Below are positions 10,901 to 21,112 of a stretch of 24,705 nt of DNA, in pieces; position 1 is the stretch's first letter; the number at the start of each line of letters is the position of its first letter. The notes beneath the pieces are model-generated. The model worked only from the letters and a program-made list of their open reading frames with translations. It did no database searches and was not told the origin of the DNA. Position numbers and translations under genes: made by a program. Source of the DNA: Entrophospora sp. SA101 (Eukaryota; Glomeromycota; Glomeromycetes; Entrophosporales; Entrophosporaceae); NCBI GenBank assembly GCA_958430865.1, contig CAUDNR010000790.1, forward strand, positions 1 to 24,705, in the 5' to 3' direction.

Positions 10901-11878
10901 ATTATACTTAAAATTTTATTTAATTTTATATATTTTTCCCTTGTTTATAATGAAAAGTTCATTTTACCGTGATGCATTAAAATATGGTTTTTATGAATTA
11001 CAAACATCTCGTGATTGGTATCGTGAAGCAACATCACAAGAAGGTGAAGGAATGCATCGAGATTTAATATTAAGATGGATAGAGTTACAAGCATTATTAT
11101 TATCACCAATTGCTCCTCATTGGTCTGAATATATATGGGGCGAAGTTTTACAAAAAGTTGGTATTATTATTTTTAATAAAAATTACTATACCATTTAATT
11201 AAAATAATTTTCAACTATTTTAGGATGGATTTATAGTAAATGCATCATTCCCTTCACCATCAGAACCTGTTGATGAAAGTTTAATTGAAGCAATTGAATA
11301 TATTAGAAAATTAATAAAAAACATTCGTGATTTGGAAGGTGCCTCACAAAAAAAAAAGAAAAAGGGTAGTAAAGCAGATAATTTTGATCCCAATAAACCT
11401 AAATCTCTTAAATTGTTTGTTGCAACAAAATTTCCAGAGTGGCAAGATTTGGTGGTTGAAGCTATAAAACAAAATTATGATGAGGTTTGTGTCTAAAAAA
11501 AAAAAATAATCATACCCCAAAAGATTAACAGTAATATTATCGATTTATTTATTATATAAAAATTAGGAATCCAATTCATTTGATGATGGTAAAATTCGAG
11601 CAAATTTAGGAGAGAAGGGAATTCTAAAAAACAAAAAAACCATGCCATTTGTACAAGATTTTAAAAAGAGAGTTGAAAAATTTGGCAAAGAAGCATTTAA
11701 TAGGGCATTATTATTTAATGAATATGACACGCTTGTTATAGCAAAAGGATTTATTCAACGTAGTTTAGGATATGTTCAATCAGAAATTGTGAATGCCGAG
11801 GAAGTTTCAGAAGAAGAAAAAAGATTAACGGAGTTTGCAGTACCTGGAGAGCCAGGAATCTTCTTTAAGAATATATAA
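7931..11878 (+). CDS. CDC60: Cytosolic leucyl-tRNA synthetase, nine exons
   Basis: Charges tRNA-Leu in the cytosol. Exons: 7931-7957, 8033-8338, 8409-8723, 8800-9146, 9234-10647, 10758-10873, 10958-11156, 11224-11484 and 11567-11878. All junctions keep frame and give 1098 residues, close to the roughly 1090 of yeast Cdc60. The class-I signature HLGH is at 73-76, following YPYMNGRL. The CP1 editing domain has TLRPET (326-331) and [15 protein letters not shown] (418-432), whose Asp is the editing-site residue of the family. The KMSKS loop reads KMGKS (744-748). The C-terminal half contains the anticodon-binding helical domain ([20 protein letters not shown]) and a eukaryote-type tail with a lysine-rich stretch. 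The first intron follows only nine codons. The intron at 10874-10957 is 84 bp and has no stop in frame. No lesion was found across 3.3 kb of exon. Confidence 0.95.
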
Positions 11879-11936
11879 AAAAAAAACATTAAATACTATT
11901 TATTCGTTTTTTTTTAAAACTTACAAAAGTAATAAA
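11879..11936. terminator. Shared convergent 3' region of the synthetase and SKI2 genes
   Basis: Only 58 bp separate the two stop codons. The stretch is AT-rich, with an aataaa-like word on the plus strand (about 11930-11936). Each transcript must run into the opposing gene or end almost at once, so overlapping 3' ends are expected. Confidence 0.5.
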
Positions 11937-11963
11937 TTATTTTTGTTGGTTTTGTAAAGTATA
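11937..11963 (-). other. SKI2: Last SKI2 exon, stranded beyond the transposon
   Basis: On the minus strand an acceptor (acgtatag) precedes TAT ACT TTA CAA AAC CAA CAA AAA TAA. The previous exon ends in ...FATSL with a strong donor gtaagt (starting at 16232), phase 0. Joining gives ATSLY, matching the ASLY ending of Ski2 proteins. The stop is 58 bp from the synthetase stop. Confidence 0.7.
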
Positions 11964-14900
11964 CTATACGTAATAATTAAATTGTATTAATTCGTGAGAA
12001 TGAGTGAATTTTTAATTAGTGATCTGCGGGGTGCATTTACATTTTATAGTAAAAATCATCCAGTTCGCCTTACTTTTCTACCGTAACATCATGTTTCCAT
12101 TTGCATTTTTGTAAAAAATGACAAAACAAAATTATATTTATTGGTTCGTATGTTTGTTTATAACATAATGTCCAATTCTTTCTCAGCTGATTCTTTTTTA
12201 TGTTCTCTACTAAAACGCGTTATCCAATTTTCTATAGTTTTTATTTATTTTTGGTAACTCATCCGGATCCAACACGCCTGCTTCTACTCTTTGTTTTAGA
12301 TCTGCAAGCATCGTTTCAGCAGTGAATCTATTCTTCTTATCTACATTTCCTGACAAAAAATAGGCTCTTAGAAGTTGTTTTACCTGTTCAGACATGCGTT
12401 TACTTCCACCACGCTTTCCAAAATTTTGGTTTTCACGAAGAGCCCAACCCAGTTCAAAGTAATTCCTTCTAGAGAATTTAAAATTTGTTAATCTAATATT
12501 TATTATTATATTAAATTTTTTCCTATTTATAGTTCACTTAAGAAACAATGTCTGTTATAAACAATAATAATTTATATATGGATGACATATAAATTGGACT
12601 TAAATTCTCAGTCTGTTACTGAACAAAACCCATTACAGAAAGGTCCATTATTATTATTATAAAGTACCTGTATTCATTCTTTTTGACTGCTTCATCCTCA
12701 TTCCCAGGTATCATATACAGTGTTTTTTTTGTTTTGGACATTTCAATTGATATGGATGGTGCATTGTTCAACACTGTACCTTGAGAACGAATTTCTACAC
12801 AAATTTTCATAGGGGAAATAAGCTCAGATAAAAAAATGTTTATTTAGATTTATATAATATACCTGTGATTTTGTTTAGAGTTTCTTCAATTTGCTTTCAT
12901 AGTTTTTCTACTAATTCATTTTTACTTTCCTTCTCTTCATACTCGATTTTTCTTTTTTTTCAATTCAGCTTTTACAACATCTTTGGACAATCTCTTTGGA
13001 TCTTTCTCTGAAAAAAATGAGTTGTGGAAAAGAAAAAATTATAAAGATAAATAAGATAATAATAAACAATAAATTTGAACAAAAAAAATTTATTAATAGA
13101 ATTGGTATGAGTAGCAATAATAAAATAAATATATAATATAATAATAGTGGTGGTGATTATAAATAAAATAATTTAATTCATTTCATTAATAATTTGTCTC
13201 TTAAATTAAAATTAAACTTTATCCTACCTTTACTAGACAATGGAATAGTCCATTCTGAGCTTGGTGTTGTTTGATGGATTTGGTTTTATTAATTCTTGGT
13301 CTTTTAGAGATTTCTTAATATCAAATGGTGAAAAGGTATTCCATGTACCAAAATTGGGTAAAGAATGTGCACAAATATAGCCAGATGAGTCACCATCTGT
13401 AGGCCAAGTTGGTGGGAATCAACAGTAGTCTTTGCTTCATCAGGTTTCAAAAAAATCCATGATCTTATTTTTATATTATACCATTTACTCCATTGACTAA
13501 TTATCATCATCAACTCTTTATTATGATAATGTGCACCATTATCAGACAACACTTCAATCCATAAAGGTTTTTTTTCCATTGTAGAAAATAAACCATCAAA
13601 GGATGATGCTGTGAACCAAGCATCTTGTGTTGGGTCAGATGACCAATGATCTAAAACCTCAAGATTCAATGAAGTAGAATCATCAGATTTTCTTGTATAT
13701 ACTAGTAAGGTATGCAAAGTATATCCTTTTTTTCCAAAAAAATCAGATTTCACCTCTCGTGCTGATTGAGGCAAAATCTTCATTTTGTAGTCAACTATGA
13801 TCACAGCACCATCCTTATCTAGTCAAAGTAATGCAACTTTAGATTGTGCATTGAGATATGTTTTCCTGGCTTGGTGAGCCCAGAAATATTGTAATTTTTC
13901 CCAGAGTTCAATTATTTGGCTTTTTTCATTTGGAGTAAATTGTAGAATCTTTTGGAAAATAAGATCTATTTGACTACAATTTTCACAACTAATAGGATGA
14001 TGTTCATTGCAATCACCAAATGCAAAGTTTAAACAATGTTCAATACAATTATCATGCTGCACATTACCAAGGTCATCTATAATCAATTCATTTCCATATT
14101 CTTGATTCAAATGATGTTGTGTTTTTTCAAGTTGAGTTATCAATTCATTCTAGTAATGAATAATCAAATTAAAAAATATTTCTTTAAAATTATTTGAGCA
14201 TCAATTCACTAACCTGGATATCTTTTCTATTAATTTTTTCTTGAACAATTGATTTCATCTCTTCAAAAACACCAAATCCATATTCATTACATGTCAAACA
14301 CAAGCCACCAAGATCTTCACAATATACAAATCAGCTATCTTCTAATCTTGTCATAAAAGCTGTCCTTTTCATACCATCTGGATATAATTCAAAAAAACAT
14401 TGCCATAATGATTCTTTATTGTTTTTTAAATACATTACAGGAGGCCACTTGCTTCATTTACCTTATATGAACTTGGTGTTGTATTATTTTTATCAAGTAA
14501 AAATGTCATAAATTGATCCAGTGATTCTTTTGACAGTTTTACTTTAGTGATTGCAGATTTGCCTAATTCAAGGCAACCAGGGCCATTGGTTTTAGCATAC
14601 AATCTGGCACTGGTCACACTGTTTGCCGAAAACTTCATAAAACATAAGTATTTTTTTTAATTATTATTAAAAGTAAATAATATAAATACAATTTCAAAAA
14701 TTTTAATGATGTGACAATTTACTTACACAAAGCTTTTCTTGCAATTCAGCATGGGTAAATTTGTTTGCAATTATTGACAGCACATGAATACAACCATCTT
14801 GCCCCTTTTTATTTTCATTTAGTGCTTCTCCAAAACATTACCAAAAACTTTTGCTTATATGCTCTTCATCTATTGGAGTTTTTTTATGTATTGGTGTTGG

Positions 14901-17900
14901 TGACAGAAACCCCAGAGAATACAACTGAGAAAGTATTTGTTGATCTTGTAATGTATTTAGTGAACAACTCCAAAATTGATACTATATTTTTTTTTTTTCG
15001 AATTTATTAATTTTAAATAAAAATTGAATTTAAATTTATCTTCATCAAATTACCTTAGATTCATCATCTTCAAATGGAGTTACATTATGGCAACCAGCTG
15101 CTTTAAGCATTGCTCTCCATGCTCTAAGTTCATGTTCTTTGAAAGTATATCCTGATGGGTAAAGTTCTGCTAAAAGAGAATTAAATTCTATTATTGTGCT
15201 TGAATTATTTTTCCATCTTATGAAAAACTAGTGCCATTGGATGTTAGATTTAGTTTGGTGTCGAAGATGATAATTATAAAGGTGGTTCATGATATTTATA
15301 TTTTCCCAAAACCTTGCATCACATTTTGGGATTTTGAACTCTGCCAAAATTTTCTCTGTTAATAAATGTTCCAGTCCAAAAAATTGAGTTCCTTGAAATT
15401 TTTTTAATTCTTTTGATTTGATCCAAACATCATTTGGGGATGTTCCTAAATACTCCTTTTTTAATTCATTGTCTTGAAAAATTTCAATATGGCATCCATC
15501 TACATCAATTCTTTGAACATATGTTGCCCCTTTACCTAAATATTCACCAAAAAATGTTGCTGAATACCCAATCCCAGCTCCAAAATTGCTAATTTCATCT
15601 GGACATCCTAAAGCAGTAACATATATATTATATCTGTCAATTTTTATCAAAAATGGCCAAAACTCAATCCCTGTCAATGATTGTTCTAGTAGTTCGGAAT
15701 TAGTCCATACCAGTACTTGCGGTCCAGAATAATTTGTATTACTTGCTGGAAAAACTCATCTATACAAAGAAGTAACTGCTGGACTTGGCTTTTCTTCAAC
15801 ACCACTATATTTTGCATCAATATGACACTTATAACCAGGTCAATTTTCATAATTTTCATTCCCTCTTGGACTTGAGTGTAAAAGTGTTTATTATTTGTTT
15901 CTAAAACTGTTTGCCATCCAACACGTATAGGGTATAATAAGACACCATCCTCCAAGTTTTTTTCATTATGTAGGGACCACCAGTGCTGTAAATTTGGTCC
16001 ATAATGTAAATGAGGAATGATTGAACCTAATGAAATTAAATTTTACTTTTAATAAGAGTTGGTCAGTCATTTTTATTGTTTTTTGGAAAATTGGTTGGAG
16101 ATTATTGAGATGATCCTTATTTAAAATCAATGCAGATCACTCATTTTTAAAAGTATTACATTATATAACTTTTACAGATTATATAATTACAAATGAACTT
16201 TTAATATCATCATGTATTATCATACTACTTACCAAGCTAGTTGCAAATACAATATCACGTTTTATCAAACTTCGAGCTTTATCCATTTTAGCACATAATT
16301 CTATATTTCCCATTAACTGTGCAGCACTTTTTATTTCACTACAGTTTCATCTAATCTCATAATGCATCGAACAATTGAAACCCTCCATCACATCTGTCAA
16401 TTCCATTATATTTTTAAATGGCATTTTTAAAAAATTTTTAAATAAACATCAAGTCCTGAAAAAACTTTGCTCCACAATAACAAAATTTAAAAAGTTTACC
16501 ATTCCTCTTGCCAATTCATATACTACTTGAACTAATCCAAACTTAATTGTTTCAACATAATCACCTACTTGAATATCAACTTCTTTGTTTCTTTGAACCT
16601 CTCCAACATACTTCGCAACTTTTTTTATTTCTGCAACACCCTTTTTTCATAAATAAGATAAATTAACTAGATATTATATTTTTGATCATATATATACACT
16701 ACAAAAATATTGAATGAACATTACTTTTTCTAAGTTTGGAGTTAAAGTCAGTTCACTAGCATTTTTTCTTGATGATAATAATGCAACGATTTCAGCTGGG
16801 TCATATTCAGATTCTTTCAAACATTTCCAAAAATCAATTCAGTGACTAACAATTCATCAGCAGTATTAATCTATAATAAAAGAATAAATGGTGTAAATAT
16901 TATTACCTTATGTAAAACCATTGTCTGCTTTTTTAACAATCTGTAATTATATAGTAATCAAGTAAATAGCAAAAAGCGAACAATTGTTTCAAGTAGTGTA
17001 ATAAAATAATAATAATAATATTATTTTATGATCCACATCAAGAATATATATACACACCTTACAAGCAATTTGACCTCTCAATTGAACCACTGAAGTTTTT
17101 TCATCAATATATTTTAAAGATTTAAGAACTTCTATTCTTTGTTCATACTCTGGCATTAATTCCAAATTTTCACCAGTTATTGTATGAAGCAATTCATCGA
17201 GTTTCTTTCCTAATGACATTATTTCATGTATAAGACCATACTAAATATATGCATATAAAAAATAAGTTTTAAGTTTTCATATAGATAAATTCTATTTAAA
17301 CCAAATCTAATTAAATATTAACAGCCAAAAATATATATTCACATGTTCATTTAATTCCGGGCATTTTATACATTGGAATGAATCTATTTTATTCATAAGC
17401 TGAGCTTTCTCATCTAAGTTCAATCGAAATTCAAACATCCTGATTTTTGACCAATCATTCTCCATTATTCTGGCTTATATCATTAAAATTAATTTTTTAT
17501 TAGTTGATTGACACTTTTTCATTGATAATGTAAATATGTATATATAAAATATTACTTTTTTCATATCTAACGCGTGACAAAGTAATTGTTGAGCTAATTT
17601 AGTCACATCAGTTAGGTCATCGAACTGTTTTTTTTGAGATAGATTAAAAATAATATATAAGGAATTAGGTTATTTACTTTAAATGTGAATTTTGTGACAG
17701 TTACAATATTGGTAATTGAAATGAATTGACGAGCATATGTATAAGAACTCTGATCAGGAATTGTTATATTGGTTATAGGAATTATTGTTGATTTTTTTGA
17801 ATTAATAGTATCTAATATAAAAAATTGATTTTATTTTAATAAATCACCAACACAAATTTATCACAAAATGGGATAATAAGAAATCCAGTGTACCTTTACT

Positions 17901-20900
17901 GGATTTATCCAAAAACATTAAAACTTCAAAGGAAGGGTTTAATATAACAGCAAATACATTTCCATAAGCCTACATAATAAAAATGGATTATAATTACATA
18001 AATACATAGCATTAACTATTTTAATAATAAGAAGTACAACATAGCAAAACAAACATACAATATTATTAACAACAATGATTCTCCCTTGACTTAATGCTTT
18101 TGTATCTGCCAGTTTTGTAATGATTTTTCGATTCAAATCAAGAATATTGGCTGAAATATTATAAAATTCTTTTATATCATGATTGCATATTGTACATTCG
18201 AGTGTTTTTGTGGCCTTGAGAATCTTTTCTCTCTATATTAATAAAGTTTTTTTAAATTAATTGCTTAATATTTTTTCTTTTTTTTTAAACCCCCCATTTT
18301 TTTTATTACTTCTGCAAATTCTCGCTCTTTATCTGGTAATGTTTTTTGACTCGTATTTTCCGAAAAACTACGTTTAATCATATCTTCAACTTCAAATGAT
18401 TCAACTCTTAATAAATTGAGAATCATGTTGTATGTAAGACGAAATTGGGATTTTAATTTAGTTGGTGTTCCTAAAATCATTGCATTAAGTTGAGATTCCT
18501 AAAAATTTATTATCATATATAAAATCCAAAATACATTAAATAAATAAAATTAAGACAAACTAATAGATAATTATTTCTAATGACTTACACTAGGAAATTC
18601 ATTTCCTGACGGTACTATAATCACAGTACCTGTTTTGTCGAATGAACGACGGCCAGCACGGCCGGACATTTGAATATATTCACCTGAATAAATTTTTTTA
18701 AAATAAATTTATTGATAAGATATTTATTATTATTAGTGAATTGTGAAGAAGAAGGTTATATTTTTTTACCAGGAATCAATTGTCTAAATTCTTTTCCATC
18801 ATGTTTTCTTATTCCAGAGAATACAACGGTCTTTGTTGGCATGTTTACACCCTTTTTAATATATATATAAAAACAAAATTAAAATATGTGCATGCAATTT
18901 AATGTTAATATTAAATATATCTTTTTTAGTTGTACCCACCATAGCAAAAGTTTCTGTCGCAAATAAAACCTTGACAAGTCCTTTTGAAAATAAAATTTCT
19001 ACCATCTAAAAAAAGGAAAAAAATAATACACAGATTTGAAACACTAGATTACTGTATTTAATTTAATTTTATTTTGTACCTCTTTGATAACTGGCAATAA
19101 ACCACCATGATGCACAGCAATTCCTCTACTTAATAAATCTCTCATTCTTAAAATTTGTGGTAACTCTTTATCAGTTTCTACAACATTAAAAAATAATAAT
19201 TAATATAAAAATAATATTGTATTGCGATTAAAAAATGCATTAAAATATAACCTGTTAGTTTTAGCTTATTTAAACTTTTCTCTAAAAAAAGATGAATTTT
19301 ACTTTTATCATCTGAAGTGCATAAATCCAAATTTGTTAAATAATTAGCATATTCATCACATTTTTTTTTGGAAAAGGTAAAATTTACAGTAGGCAAAAGT
19401 TCTTTCTTTTTCAAAAGATCAATAAGATGAATCCACATGCTTCTATCCTATAATCATAATAATAATAATAATAATAATAAAATAAAATAATAAATAAGTT
19501 TTAATATTTTGTTTAATTAAAAAAAAATTTATTGATTTATATTCCAAAAAATAAAATAAAATACCGGTTGCATAGAGTATTTAGCCCCAGAACTACTATT
19601 ACTTCCTTTTCCACCGCGAGATGATGATCCATGACCTCCACGAGTGCTTACTTTTGTTTTTACCTCTTTATCTTTTTTGGTTAATGCTTCATTTGCTAAT
19701 TTATATCTATTATAATATCAAAATAAACAAATATCTTTCAAGTTATAATTGGTATGTATAACATGTGATGTCTTAACTTAATTAATTAACATACATACCC
19801 TTCTTTAAGAAATCTTCGATCAGCATTAACTATTTTATAAATTTGTTTTTTTGCATATAGAAAATGTTCAAGTGGAACTGGTCGTTTTAGTGTGCTAATA
19901 ACATATATATCCTTTTTCTTTGTTCGTCTGAATGTATTAATATTTAAAAATTAAACCATTAAAAAACTAATTTATAAATTGATTAAAATAAATATTATAT
20001 ACCCAATCCAGTCAGCAAATTCTTTTGTGTTGGGAACAGTTGCTGATAAAAGAACAAATTTCACATGACCAGGTAACATAATTATAACCTCTTCCCAAAC
20101 TACTCCTCTCTTTCAAGCACATTTAATACAACGTATTAATATTAATGTATAATATAAAATCAGTATGTTTTAACAAAAAACTATAGTTTAAATTTAAAAG
20201 CATACTTCTGAATCATTAACATAATGAACTTCATCAAAAATTACAAATTCAACATCCCTAATTAAATCGGATCCTCTATATAACATGGATCTTAAAATCT
20301 CTGTTGTCATAATCAAACAAGAAGCCCCTGAATTTATTTGTACGTCACCAGTTAAAATTCCAACATTGTTTTCACCAAATGTTACTTTGAAATCACGATA
20401 TTTTTGATTGGAAAGAGCTTTAATAGGGGATGTATAAATAGCACTATGAAAAGGATTATTAAATATTAATAAAGTAAAATTTTATAATTATAAATCGAAT
20501 ATATAAATAATAGTAAATACATACTGTGTCTTATGTTTTTGAGCTAATGCTATAGCATACTCTGCCACAGCAGTTTTTCCTGCAGATGTATGAGCTGCAA
20601 CAAACACAGAATTGCCACTTTCTAAATGATATACCGCTTGTTTTTGAAAAGGATCCAATTCAAATTCATACTAGTTTAAGATAAAATGAATTATTAGAAT
20701 TTTTCTCTTAATATATATATATATAAATTGCCTAATAATGAAGAATACTTTATATGCCAACTCTGGTATCAATTCTTTAAAATTAAGTAACTCATCATCT
20801 AAATTAACAACATGTGCCCATTCACGTTTCTTTGAGTCGTTAGTAATATATTTACTTGCTTTAATAATCTCTTTTGATGATTGTGACTATAAAGTAATCA

Positions 20901-21065
20901 AAAGATTAAAAAATTTTCTAAAACGAAATAATCATAATAATAATAAAATATTTAAATATTATTATTACTTGAGTTGACAAAAATTTATCAACATCTTCAT
21001 TTATTTTATCTTTGCTGCTAGAAGGGTCGATTACATCATCTACAATGCAATCCTCTTCATCAGAC

Positions 21066-21112
<47 letters not shown>

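Larger units (their letters stand above)
12016..16142 (-). mobile_element. Decayed DNA transposon with TIRs and an 8-bp target duplication
   Basis: The element is about 4.13 kb. Its ends carry AGTGATCTGC (12018-12027) and the reverse complement GCAGATCACT (16132-16141). It is flanked directly by ATTTTTAA (12008-12015 and 16143-16150). It encodes one large transposase-like protein on the minus strand, whose start codon is about 60 bp inside the right terminus and whose stop is about 130 bp inside the left terminus. It sits in the last intron of SKI2 in the same orientation. Removing the element and one duplicate leaves a 134-bp intron, which supports these limits. The protein carries at least a dozen disabling changes, so the copy cannot move on its own. 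I cannot assign it to a named superfamily. An 8-bp duplication fits hAT, P or KDZ-type elements, but the termini match none I recognise. Confidence 0.72.

Noticed and set aside
13304..14143. Treating the two minus-strand ORFs here as separate genes
   Set aside because: They lie in the same frame and are separated only by a single TGA at 13823-13825. Together they make one transposase core exon.
15228..15955. Treating the two minus-strand ORFs here as independent hypothetical proteins
   Set aside because: Reading the alternative frame after about 15840 joins them into one N-terminal region ([12 protein letters not shown]...SGPQVLVW...LTGIEFW) broken by one frameshift and one stop.
16233..17560. 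Dismissing the SKI2 3' lesions as plain sequencing error
   Set aside because: Some are next to short homopolymers, so error remains possible. However, one is a lost splice acceptor, and long exons elsewhere in the window show no indels. Kept as a finding with read mapping as the test.
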